Positions 1-8,020 of a stretch of 64,000 nt of DNA are shown here, in pieces. Positions within the stretch are counted from its first letter, which is position 1, and the number at the start of each line of letters is the position of its first letter. The translations under genes were made by a program, and so were the position numbers. Origin of the DNA: Fibrobacter sp. UWB16 (GTDB lineage Bacteria > Fibrobacterota > Fibrobacteria > Fibrobacterales > Fibrobacteraceae). Below the pieces are notes generated by a model. That model saw only the letters and a program-made list of their open reading frames with translations. It had not been told where the DNA came from and did no database searches. The stretch covers positions 310,001 to 374,000 of the forward strand of contig NZ_OCMS01000003.1 in NCBI RefSeq assembly GCF_900215325.1, in the 5' to 3' direction.

Positions 1-90
1 GGACGATAACGGAAAATTGCGTTATTAAAGTGCGGATTGATTTAGCGTATGTGGAATGCAGGAAATAAAGATTATTTCGCTTCTATAAAT
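1..90. other. Left-edge stretch, no gene supported
   Basis: No complete gene is visible. A plus-strand frame is open from the window edge and stops at 26-28 after eight residues (DDNGKLRY), which could be the tail of a gene lying to the left; this is too short to be sure. No toxin start follows the antitoxin that ends at 91 on the minus strand. Confidence 0.3.
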
Positions 91-393
91 TCATATCTTG
101 TGATTCTTCTTGACATCGGAAAGGACCATCGCTGCAGGGCGGGTGCGACCTTTCAGCATGTCATTGTATCCTTTTTCGAGTTCCGTGTCGAGGCGCTCTT
201 TTGACCATTTAGCGGCATTTTCGGGAGCTTTAGGCAGCTTCACATCGAAGGGAATTCCCTGTTGCAGAATAATCTGCTTATAGAACATGTTGATAGCGCT
301 GGAAACGGATATACCGAGAGTTTCTAGGATGTTTTCAGCTTGTTCTTTGACATCGGGCTCTATGCGGGCGTATAAATTTGCGGTTTTGTTCAT
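91..393 (-). CDS. RelB/DinJ-family antitoxin
   Basis: A 100-residue antitoxin-like protein of the RelB/DinJ ribbon-helix-helix type. The N-terminus NKTANLYARIEPDVKEQAE, followed by ILETLGISVSSAINMFYKQI, is the classic DinJ pattern that forms the DNA-binding RHH dimer; the C-terminal half normally wraps the toxin. I chose the ATG at 391-393 because upstream codons run through a dispersed palindromic repeat. Such genes usually precede a RelE/YafQ mRNA interferase, but no toxin start is seen in the 90 bases downstream. The partner is therefore either outside the window or absent. Family call firm, pairing unknown. Confidence 0.8.
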   Translation of the reverse strand: MNKTANLYARIEPDVKEQAENILETLGISVSSAINMFYKQIILQQGIPFDVKLPKAPENAAKWSKERLDTELEKGYNDMLKGRTRPAAMVLSDVKKNHKI

Positions 394-457
394 GTTATTT
401 AATATACATATTTGTCCGTACAAAAGCAATACATTTGAGTGGGGCGCTGAACAAAAA

Positions 458-488
458 TGGAGATTCCCGCTCGGAGGCGGGAATGACA
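458..488. repeat. Dispersed palindromic repeat, ATTCCCGC type
   Basis: Arms ATTCCCGC (463-470) and GCGGGAAT (477-484) are framed by GGAG on one side and GACA on the other. Relatives with different arm sequences but the same TGTCAT..stem..ATCTCC frame lie at 12552, 19075, 25571, 25617, 28479, 42859, 44085 and 60644. They are always between genes. Confidence 0.8.
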
Positions 489-500
489 AGAATATGTTAA

Positions 501-534
501 GAAAATTGCCCCGGACTTCTCCGGGGCAATTTAG
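501..534 (-). terminator. Rho-independent terminator of the ABC operon
   Basis: A perfect 13-bp stem (503-515 with 520-532) has a four-base loop. Read on the minus strand it is followed by TTTTCTT. It lies 22 bases past the stop of the downstream ABC gene, so it should end that operon's transcript. Confidence 0.85.
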
Positions 535-555
535 TAGGTGGTTATTGAATGAGTT

Positions 556-2283
556 CTAATTTACTTCTTGGAGCTTGAGCATTTTGCCGAAGAGGCCACC
601 TTTCGCTTTGAGTTCTGCGGGGGAGCCGGTTTCGATAACTTGACCGTTTTGCAGGACCACCACCTTGTCGGCATTGGCGATGGTGCGCATGCGGTGGGCG
701 ATGATGATGACGGTCTTGTTCTGCACAAGTTCCGAAATGCTCTGCTGAATCTTGGATTCGTTTTCGACGTCGAGGCTTGCGGTGGCTTCGTCAAGGAGCA
801 CGATGGGGGCGTCCTTGAGAATGGCGCGGGCGATGGAGATTCGCTGGCGTTCGCCGCCGGAGAGTGTATCGCCGTTTTCGCCGATGACGGTGTCATAGCC
901 TTGCGGGAGCTTTTGGACAAAGTCGTCGCAGTTTGCAAGTTTTGCGGCTCGCAGAATTTCTTCGTCGGTGGCGTCGCGCTTACCGATGCGAATGTTGTCG
1001 CGGATGGAGGTGTTGAACAGCACGACATCTTGGAAGACGATGGAGAAGTTCTTGAGGAGCGTTTCGGGATCGATTCTCGAGATGTCCTGGCCGCCGAGCG
1101 TGATGGTGCCACCTTGAATGTCCCAGAAACGGGCGGCGAGCTTTGCAGCGGTTGTCTTTCCGCTGCCAGACGGGCCCACGAGTGCGGTGATCTCGCCTTG
1201 CTTGGCGGTGAACGAAGCCTTCTTCAAAACTTGCTTTTCTTCGTTGTAGTAGAAATCGACGTTCTTGAATTCGATGTCATAATCGGCGGGTTCGAACTTT
1301 GTGGAACCGCGCTGGACTTCCATATCGTCCATTTCCTTGAATCGCTTGAGGCGGACATCCAAGAAGAAAAGTTCCGTTATGTTGTTTAGAACGAGATAGA
1401 TGGGGCTGTAAATCGTCGATGCGCAGACGATGTACACGAGGTAATCAAATATGCTTAATTTGTCTTGTGCAAGGAGGATAGAACCGAAAATGAGAACGGA
1501 AGCAAGGCCGAGTTTCAGGAAAATTTGTGCACCGTTCAGGATGACTCCTGACATGAATTCGCCTTTAATCTGGGAATGTTCATAGAATTTGGAGTGATCG
1601 TCCAATGCTTTGCAGACGCTTTCTTCTTCGCAGTAGGACTTGATTTCTTGAATATTTTCAAGGCTTTCCTGAATGTCTTCGGTGATGACGCGGGCCGCAT
1701 TGTAGGTGTGCTTGAAGTTTTTGAACTGTAATTTGCGGGACAGGTAAATGAGCAATCCTGCAAACGGTGCAACCCACAAAAGTGCTGCCGCCATCAACGG
1801 GTTGTAAATGATGAGTGCGACTGCGCAGATAACGAGCATCGCGGCGACTGCGAAAATTTCAGGAACGGCGTGCGAGAAAATCATTTCAAGGGCGTTCACG
1901 TCGTTCATGATAGTCGAAGTCAAGTCGGAAAGGTCCTTTTTGCCGAAGAATGATAGCGGGAGTTTGCGCAACTTTTCGGCGAGCGTGATGCGACGTTTTT
2001 TACATTCCGAATAGACGGATTCGTACGTGCTGTCGTAAGAAAGCGCGTAGATGAAGTACATGACGAGGTAAATGACGACCGCAATTGCTATGTAAACCCA
2101 GAAATTATGCGGTTCTGCCGACGGATTTTGCATTTTCGCCATGAATTCCTTGAGGAACAGGAATACGAACGAAAGCGGGAGCATTAACGAAAGATAATGC
2201 CACGTTGTCCAAAATACACCTTTGATAAATGTTTTTGTACCTTCATCAGAGAGGACAAAGCGATTTTTAATCCAGTTATACAT
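556..2283 (-). CDS. ABC transporter, fused permease-ATPase (second subunit)
   Basis: A 575-residue half-transporter with an N-terminal six-helix type I exporter-fold membrane domain and a C-terminal nucleotide-binding domain. Walker A GPSGSGKTT, signature LSGGERQRI, Walker B IVLLDEAT and the H-loop IIIAHR are all intact. The ATG at 2283 overlaps the stop of the upstream ABC gene and has a GGAGG ribosome site; the frame stays open upstream only because of that overlap. With its partner it should form a heterodimer. Pairs of this size beside TonB receptors and AraC regulators include the siderophore importers IrtAB and YbtPQ, so chelate import is likely here, but export cannot be excluded from sequence alone. 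Confidence 0.9.
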   Translation of the reverse strand: MYNWIKNRFVLSDEGTKTFIKGVFWTTWHYLSLMLPLSFVFLFLKEFMAKMQNPSAEPHNFWVYIAIAVVIYLVMYFIYALSYDSTYESVYSECKKRRITLAEKLRKLPLSFFGKKDLSDLTSTIMNDVNALEMIFSHAVPEIFAVAAMLVICAVALIIYNPLMAAALLWVAPFAGLLIYLSRKLQFKNFKHTYNAARVITEDIQESLENIQEIKSYCEEESVCKALDDHSKFYEHSQIKGEFMSGVILNGAQIFLKLGLASVLIFGSILLAQDKLSIFDYLVYIVCASTIYSPIYLVLNNITELFFLDVRLKRFKEMDDMEVQRGSTKFEPADYDIEFKNVDFYYNEEKQVLKKASFTAKQGEITALVGPSGSGKTTAAKLAARFWDIQGGTITLGGQDISRIDPETLLKNFSIVFQDVVLFNTSIRDNIRIGKRDATDEEILRAAKLANCDDFVQKLPQGYDTVIGENGDTLSGGERQRISIARAILKDAPIVLLDEATASLDVENESKIQQSISELVQNKTVIIIAHRMRTIANADKVVVLQNGQVIETGSPAELKAKGGLFGKMLKLQEVN

Positions 2284-4039
2284 TCTTGCCTCCGATAGTC
2301 CAGCTGACGGACTGCTGATAATCTTGCCACATCTTGGCGAATATGCCGCCTTTTTCAACGAGTTCCTTGTGCGTGCCGCGTTCCACGATGCGGCCGCCTT
2401 GTACGACGAGAATCTGGTCGGCATTCACGATGCTTGTGAGTCTGTGTGCAATCATCAAGACTGTTTTGCCCTTCGAAAGCGTTTGCAGTGCTTGCTGGAT
2501 AAGGCTTTCGTTTTCGGGGTCTGCAAATGCGGTCGCTTCATCAAGAACGACGATCGGTGCATTCTTGAGAATGGCGCGGGCAAGGACGATTCTCTGCTGT
2601 TCGCCGCCGGAGAGGTATGTACCCTTGCTGCCGATGATGGTGTTGATGCCTTCGGGCAGACGGTCAATGATTTCGCGGCATTGGGCGAGATCAAGCGCCT
2701 TGTTGACGCTTTCAATGGATGCCTCAGGAGTTCCGTAACGGACGTTTTCCAAAATACTCTTCTTGAAGAGTCGAGTATTCTGGAAAACGAATGATGTGTT
2801 TTTCATGAGGACTTCTTGGGGTATTTCCTTGATGGGCGCGCCGCCGACTAAAATTTCACCATCGTTGGCATCGAAGAATCTCGGGACGAGTTTTGCAATG
2901 GTGCTCTTGCCGCCGCCAGATGTACCAACGAGTGCGACTGTTTCGCCTTCCTTTATTTTGAATGAAATGTCATGAAGGACTTCATTTTCTGTGCCGGGGT
3001 AGGTGAACTTGACATTCTTGAATTCAACATCGAAATGCTTGACTTCTTGCGGGTTTGTCGGTGTAGCAAGTTCCGGGTAATCTGTCAACGATTCAATGCT
3101 ACCAATGGCGAGTTTTGCCTGGTTGACTGCTTGGCTCAAGTACATGCTGCGCATGACGCACTGCGAGAAAACGGGGGTCACGAGAACATAGAGCATCAAG
3201 TCTACAATCGTTGCGGCGATGTTGCCTGAACTTGTTGCAATCAGGAATGCCGTGGGAACAAGGATGAGGGCGACGCCGTTGATGAGCGTCGTGTAAGAGC
3301 ACATGATGAACTTCCAGCTGCTGGAATATGCAGTGACCATTTGATGGTAATCATCAATCGTTTTATAGAAATTCTTGAACGAGAAAATAGTTTGTTGGAA
3401 AACTTTAACGACGGGAATGCCGCGCACATATTCGACGGCTTCGGTGTTCATATCTTCGAGAGACTTCATGTACTTTTGCATAAAGTCCTTGCTCTTGTTC
3501 ATCTTGGAGCCGAGCGTGATGATGGCGTAGGCAATTGGGACGAGTGATGCGATGCCAAGACGCCAATCGAAAATGAACAACAATACGAGCGAGGCGATGG
3601 GAACGACGATGGTTCCTGCCAAATCCGGAAGCTCGTGCGCCATGAATGTATGAGTGATGGCTGCGTTGTCGTCGATGATTTTGCGGATGCGTCCGGTGGG
3701 ATTCTTGTCGAAAAAGCCAAGCGGGAGCTTGAGTAATTTTTTCATGGTGATTCTGCGAATGTTGCCTTCGATGCGGAAGGCAACTAAGTGCGAGCAGATG
3801 AGGGCGGAAAAGTAAAGTGCGACGCTTGCTGCCGAGAAAATGACCGCCATCAATGCGTAATGCTTGACCATGTCGTATGAAATATTACCTGTGTCGGCGA
3901 ATAATTCACGGACGATGAGCCATACATATATAAAGGGAGCGATCCCAGCGATGGAACTCAATGATGAAAATAAAAGTGCAAACGGATATAAAATTTTTCG
4001 CGATTGCATATAAGGTGTTAGTCTTTTGAAAACACTCAT
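2276..4039 (-). CDS. ABC transporter, fused permease-ATPase (first subunit)
   Basis: A 587-residue half-transporter, same architecture as the next gene: membrane helices in roughly the first 300 residues, then an ATPase domain with GTSGGGKST (Walker A), LSGGEQQRI (signature), IVVLDEAT (Walker B) and MIAHR (H-loop). Both subunits keep the catalytic Glu after Walker B, so both ATP sites could be active. It begins a two-gene operon read away from the lipoprotein at 4218, so the 178-bp gap between them holds divergent promoters and one copy of the shared 29-bp motif. Family firm; siderophore import is inferred from the receptor, TonB and feo neighbours. Confidence 0.9.
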   Translation of the reverse strand: MSVFKRLTPYMQSRKILYPFALLFSSLSSIAGIAPFIYVWLIVRELFADTGNISYDMVKHYALMAVIFSAASVALYFSALICSHLVAFRIEGNIRRITMKKLLKLPLGFFDKNPTGRIRKIIDDNAAITHTFMAHELPDLAGTIVVPIASLVLLFIFDWRLGIASLVPIAYAIITLGSKMNKSKDFMQKYMKSLEDMNTEAVEYVRGIPVVKVFQQTIFSFKNFYKTIDDYHQMVTAYSSSWKFIMCSYTTLINGVALILVPTAFLIATSSGNIAATIVDLMLYVLVTPVFSQCVMRSMYLSQAVNQAKLAIGSIESLTDYPELATPTNPQEVKHFDVEFKNVKFTYPGTENEVLHDISFKIKEGETVALVGTSGGGKSTIAKLVPRFFDANDGEILVGGAPIKEIPQEVLMKNTSFVFQNTRLFKKSILENVRYGTPEASIESVNKALDLAQCREIIDRLPEGINTIIGSKGTYLSGGEQQRIVLARAILKNAPIVVLDEATAFADPENESLIQQALQTLSKGKTVLMIAHRLTSIVNADQILVVQGGRIVERGTHKELVEKGGIFAKMWQDYQQSVSWTIGGKNV

Positions 4040-4123
4040 AGTTACCTTCTGTTTGTTTTTCGCACCAATTTTAATTTATTGAGGTCTTGTTTTAAAGGTT
4101 ATATTAGTCATATCTAACTTTTT

Positions 4124-4152
4124 GGATTGGTTTGAGTCCATTTGGAGTTGAG
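4124..4152 (+). promoter_or_regulatory. Putative operator, copy 1 of a shared motif
   Basis: Twenty-nine bases beginning GGATTGGTTTGAG and ending GGAGTTGAG. They match the motif at 10227 at about 20 of 29 positions, and the one at 14105 more loosely. Each copy lies upstream of an uptake transcription unit; this one sits between the divergent ABC operon and the lipoprotein gene. It contains ATTGGTTTGA, which recurs exactly in the araC promoter (20447-20456). Binding by the AraC protein is inference. Confidence 0.55.
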
Positions 4153-4217
4153 GCGGTCTTTTGGGATTTCTAAAATGCGGGCGAAACTTAAAAGGTGTAT
4201 AACCCTAGGAGAACTGT

Positions 4218-5420
4218 ATGAATAAAAAACTTATTGCACTTACTTTTGCTGCAAGCCTTTTTGCCGCCTGCGGTAGCGATTCTTCGAACAACGCAAGCTC
4301 TGATTCGGATGATTACAAGCGCGAATTTGCGACTTCCATTTCGACCGGCGAAACGATGTTTATCGGCACAATGTCCCTCGATCACACGGATGATTTGGGC
4401 AAGGACTTTGTTGAAGTCGGTACGCGTGCAGGTGTTGTCTATTACGATAATTCCCTGTTCATCGCTGATTTGGATGTTGGCTCTATTTCCCGTTACAGCT
4501 TGGCTGAAAACAACAAACTTGGCAAGGTGACCGCAAAGCTCTCTCTCCCGGGAACTTGGGTAAACCACATTTATTTTGTCAACGATGAAAAGGCTTATTT
4601 GGGCGGTATGCTCGATTCCTTGATCATCATCAACCCGAAAACCATGAAGAAGACTGGTGCAATTGATCTTTCCAAGTACAAGGATAAGGACGCTCTCGTG
4701 GTGAGCCCGGGAACTGGCGTGATTGTTGACGATCGCCTTTATGTGGGTCTCTTGCAGAACGTGAGCGACTATGCTACGGGTAACGAAGCTCAGGTCGCTA
4801 TTATCGATATCAAGAAGGATAAAGTAATTGACGTTGCCAAGGACGACCGCATTGCTGCTGTGGGTTCTTTGGATGACTCCCAGAACCAGGCATTTATTGT
4901 GCTTGACGGTTACATTTACTGCTACAGTAACGCTTCTTGGGGCTACGCTCCTGGCCAGGTTGATGGCTTCCTCCGCATTAAGGTGGGTGAAACCAAGTTC
5001 GACGAAAAGTACGTTTGGAAGGTCAGCGAAGAAGTTGGCATTAAGAACCTTACGGAAAAGGGTAACTTCAAGTACCTCTCTCCGGCAACGTACCCGTCGG
5101 AAGATGGCTATGTCTATGCTTTCTTGAACGTGATGGTTGATTTGCAGCAGACTTGGACGGACATGGATAGCTATCACAATAACACTTGCAAGCCGGTGCA
5201 GGTTGACCTTGCCAAGAAGAAGATCAAGGCTTTGCCGATTGGTTATTCTTCGAGCTGGGCAAGCTACGGCAAGTATGTGGAAGATGATGGCAACGTAATT
5301 TTTGCGGTCTCTACTGAAGAAAATGGCAATGCATACTTCCGCTATGATCCGAAGACGGATAAGGCTAAGAAAATTGCGAAGGCTGAACAGATCCCGATGT
5401 GGATTGTGCCGCTGAAGTAA
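4218..5420 (+). CDS. Lipoprotein, predicted beta-propeller, paired with TonB receptor
   Basis: A 400-residue lipoprotein: signal peptide with lipobox FAAC at residues 15-18, a short Ser/Asn/Asp linker, then repeated beta-rich units (for example VVYYDNSLFIADL, AIIDIKKDKVIDV, FRYDPKTDKAKKI) that suggest a propeller. GGAG stands upstream of the ATG. It is followed by a TonB receptor, and a paralogue at 12611 is also next to a receptor. Bacteroides XusB is a surface propeller lipoprotein that hands siderophores to its TonB receptor XusA; a similar role would fit here but is inference. It could instead be an unrelated surface binding protein. Confidence 0.75.
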   Translation: MNKKLIALTFAASLFAACGSDSSNNASSDSDDYKREFATSISTGETMFIGTMSLDHTDDLGKDFVEVGTRAGVVYYDNSLFIADLDVGSISRYSLAENNKLGKVTAKLSLPGTWVNHIYFVNDEKAYLGGMLDSLIIINPKTMKKTGAIDLSKYKDKDALVVSPGTGVIVDDRLYVGLLQNVSDYATGNEAQVAIIDIKKDKVIDVAKDDRIAAVGSLDDSQNQAFIVLDGYIYCYSNASWGYAPGQVDGFLRIKVGETKFDEKYVWKVSEEVGIKNLTEKGNFKYLSPATYPSEDGYVYAFLNVMVDLQQTWTDMDSYHNNTCKPVQVDLAKKKIKALPIGYSSSWASYGKYVEDDGNVIFAVSTEENGNAYFRYDPKTDKAKKIAKAEQIPMWIVPLK

Positions 5421-5427
5421 ACCCTCT

Positions 5428-5519
5428 ACGTCATCCTGAGTGAAACGAAGGATCCAGTGCATTTTAAAGTTGAGAGTAATGCCCTGGATTCTTCGCCTTT
5501 ATAGGCTCAGAATGACGAT
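5428..5519. repeat. Paired inverted dispersed repeat, CGTCATYCTGAG type
   Basis: The left unit begins ACGTCATCCTGAG and reads to GGATCCAG; the right unit is its inverse, from CTGGATTC to CTCAGAATGACG. Together they could fold into a long imperfect hairpin. The element fills nearly the whole gap between lipoprotein and receptor. The same pair occurs at 10126-10199, and single units lie at 19027 and 60692. Confidence 0.8.
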
Positions 5520-5530
5520 TCGTGTAGAAT

Positions 5531-7783
5531 ATGAATTTGCGTAAAATGAAAAATATTGTTTTTGCCGCTTTTGCGGCATTTGCCGTTGTTTCTGCTTATG
5601 CGCAGGATGACGAAGTTACTTCGTTCGAAGATTTTGATGAACCGGTCGCGGAAAGTAATGCGACTGATGCTTCCAATGGTGGCACTTCTGAAGTAAATGC
5701 TGCGAGCGGTTCCGCAAGTTCCGAAGATGTGACGAAGTTGGATTTACTCTCGGTCGAGACGGAATCTGAAGCGGAGCAGACTGCTATTGCAAAACAGGTT
5801 GAAACGGTTTCAACGATTGATGCCGCTGAATTGCAAAATACGAGCAAGAGCGTTTCTAAGGCGATTAATTCTGCGTCTGGCGTGAAAGTGCGTAAGTCTG
5901 GCGGAATGGGTAGCGAAGGCAAAATCAATATTCGCGGCATGGAAGGCAAGAACATTAAGGTGCTTGTCAACGGCGTTCCTGTCGAAACGCAGGGAAATTT
6001 GGGACTTGACGATATTCCTATCGACCAAATTGCAGATATCGAAGTTTATAAGGGCTATATTCCGGCGCGTTTTGCAACGGATGGCGCGGGCGGTGCCATT
6101 AACATTGTGACTAAAAAACGTCCGACAAATTCTGTGGACGCTTCTTATAGTTTTTCGAGTTTCAACACGCATAAAGCTTCAGTTGCCGCGAGCCGTTTGA
6201 TTGATAGCATTGCGGGAACTGCAAGCCTTGAAATTGGTGTGTCCGGTTACTTTAACCATTCCGATAATGATTACGAATTCACTTCGCCGTATATGAAAAG
6301 TTCTACGGGCGAAGATACGAGCGTTGTTCGCGATCACGATCATTACACCTCTTACAATGTGCAGGCTTTTGCAAATTTGATGAACGCCTGGTTTGACCAA
6401 ATTTCGTTGGGTGCAAGTTTTGGTGCTTTTGACAAGCAGATTCAGGGCGTTGAAAATCGCATTAAGGAATCAACCTCCGAAGGCTATAATTTCGGTGCTT
6501 CTCTTGGACTGGATAAGAAAAATTTCTTTGCGAAAAATTTGAATTTTAGCGATTATTTTTCGTTCGGTTATGCTGAAAATAAAATTACCGATACGAGCCG
6601 AGTCCATTGCCGCAACTGGTTTAGCTGCGATACAGCGCAAAAGAATGTAGGCGAACTCGTGTCTATGGGACTCCCGAGATTACGCACGGTGCAGGTGTAC
6701 GATTTCAATAACTTACTGAATTTTGATTATCAGTTTATTAAGGATCAAAAGATTTATTGGAATACGCTCGTCAAGTACCACAGGGAAAATCCTGAAGACG
6801 ATTACGGCTCTGAAAAGGCTCAGTTTAACACAGCGGGGCTTCCGGGAGAAGTTTTCTCGATAACGACGGGGCTTTCTCTTGAAAATAATTTCTTTGATTC
6901 GCGACTCCAGAATCTTCTCGGTTTCAAGTTCCATTACATGAAGGCTGAAATTTCGAATATGCCGACAAGCCTTCTGATTGAACCTGCTGTAGAATCGAAT
7001 GATTACCATGATTTCAGTTACGATGAAAGCTTGATGTTCAAGGTCGCAAAGCAACTTTCTGTGAAGGCTTCGTATCAGCATGCTGTACGTTTGCCGACTC
7101 CTGAAGAACTCTTTGGCGATGGCATTCGCGTGAGTGCGGCGACAAAGTTGAAACCTGAACAGGCTGATAATTTCAACTTTGGAATTTCTGTAGACTTGCA
7201 GGAACTGCCGTTTGTAACAAGACTCCGCTTTGACGGTGATGTATTTTATTCGTACTACAAAGATAGAATCCATTACATGAGTTCTGCACAGATGTCTACG
7301 CCTTACTTTAACATGAATCCGATTCGTGCCTGGGGCTACGAAGGCGACGTAAAGCTGGATGTCAATGAATGGGTTTTGCTCGGAACGAACTGGACTTTCC
7401 AGGACTTGCGTAACATGAAATATACGGCAAAACAGGGCGTCCCCAAGAAGGCGATTGTACCGAATATTCCGCGATTCTTTATGAACTATCTCGCGGAATT
7501 CCATATTGGTGATTTGTTTGGCAAAGAAGACTTCTTGAAAGTCTGGTGGTCTGCAAATTATACGGATGAATATTTCTACGGCTGGAAGATTAGCTCCCGC
7601 CAGAGCCGTAAAATTAAAGCTTCGTTCACGCAAGACGTGGGCGTTGAATATTCCATTTGGGATAATAAACTGGGCTGGAGCTTTGAAGTCGATAATATCA
7701 CGGATAGCGAATCGTTCGATAAGTTTGGTGAAAGTAAACCGGGTAGAAGTTTTGCAACAAAGATTCGCTACAGTTTTAAATAG
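5531..7783 (+). CDS. TonB-dependent outer-membrane receptor 1
   Basis: A 750-residue receptor. The signal peptide ends near AYAQ, followed by an acidic low-complexity stretch to about residue 75. The plug domain follows (GVKVRKSGGMGSEGKINIRG, then VLVNGVPV and GGAINIVTKK), and then a beta-barrel ending in aromatic-basic IRYSFK. The plug's INIRGMEGKN block is shared exactly with the receptor at 10314, so the two are paralogues. No clear ribosome site precedes the ATG at 5531 (an in-frame ATG at 5546 is an alternative); the repeat just upstream may have displaced it. The substrate is unknown; feoAB directly downstream points to iron. Confidence 0.9.
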   Translation: MNLRKMKNIVFAAFAAFAVVSAYAQDDEVTSFEDFDEPVAESNATDASNGGTSEVNAASGSASSEDVTKLDLLSVETESEAEQTAIAKQVETVSTIDAAELQNTSKSVSKAINSASGVKVRKSGGMGSEGKINIRGMEGKNIKVLVNGVPVETQGNLGLDDIPIDQIADIEVYKGYIPARFATDGAGGAINIVTKKRPTNSVDASYSFSSFNTHKASVAASRLIDSIAGTASLEIGVSGYFNHSDNDYEFTSPYMKSSTGEDTSVVRDHDHYTSYNVQAFANLMNAWFDQISLGASFGAFDKQIQGVENRIKESTSEGYNFGASLGLDKKNFFAKNLNFSDYFSFGYAENKITDTSRVHCRNWFSCDTAQKNVGELVSMGLPRLRTVQVYDFNNLLNFDYQFIKDQKIYWNTLVKYHRENPEDDYGSEKAQFNTAGLPGEVFSITTGLSLENNFFDSRLQNLLGFKFHYMKAEISNMPTSLLIEPAVESNDYHDFSYDESLMFKVAKQLSVKASYQHAVRLPTPEELFGDGIRVSAATKLKPEQADNFNFGISVDLQELPFVTRLRFDGDVFYSYYKDRIHYMSSAQMSTPYFNMNPIRAWGYEGDVKLDVNEWVLLGTNWTFQDLRNMKYTAKQGVPKKAIVPNIPRFFMNYLAEFHIGDLFGKEDFLKVWWSANYTDEYFYGWKISSRQSRKIKASFTQDVGVEYSIWDNKLGWSFEVDNITDSESFDKFGESKPGRSFATKIRYSFK

Positions 7784-7798
7784 AAGGAGTTTGTAAGA

Positions 7799-8020
7799 AT
7801 GTGTTTGTCTGAATTACAGGAAAATCAAAAGGGCTTGATTCAAAAGATTAACGGGGATTCCCGCTTTATTTCTCGCGTGGTTTCGATGGGACTTCCGCCG
7901 AGCAGTCCGTTCTTGGTGCTGCAAAATGATGGGCGTACTCCGGTTCTCGTGTATTCGCACGATACGATGATTGCGATTAACCGCAAAGAATGCATGCAGA
8001 TTGACGTGGAGATGGCATGA
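7799..8020 (+). CDS. feoA: FeoA ferrous iron transport protein
   Basis: A 73-residue SH3-like protein of FeoA size; the VVSMGLPPSSPF core fits the family's RLxxMGLxPG pattern. FeoA is a small cytosolic partner needed for full FeoB activity. A strong AGGAG lies upstream, and the stop overlaps the feoB ATG by four bases, as is usual for feoAB. It is cotranscribed with the receptor upstream (15-bp gap). Confidence 0.88.
   Translation: MCLSELQENQKGLIQKINGDSRFISRVVSMGLPPSSPFLVLQNDGRTPVLVYSHDTMIAINRKECMQIDVEMA

Noticed and set aside
4188-5462. A 424-codon minus-strand frame opposite the lipoprotein
   Set aside because: Begins inside a dispersed repeat and has no recognisable features; the plus-strand lipoprotein has a signal peptide and a ribosome site.
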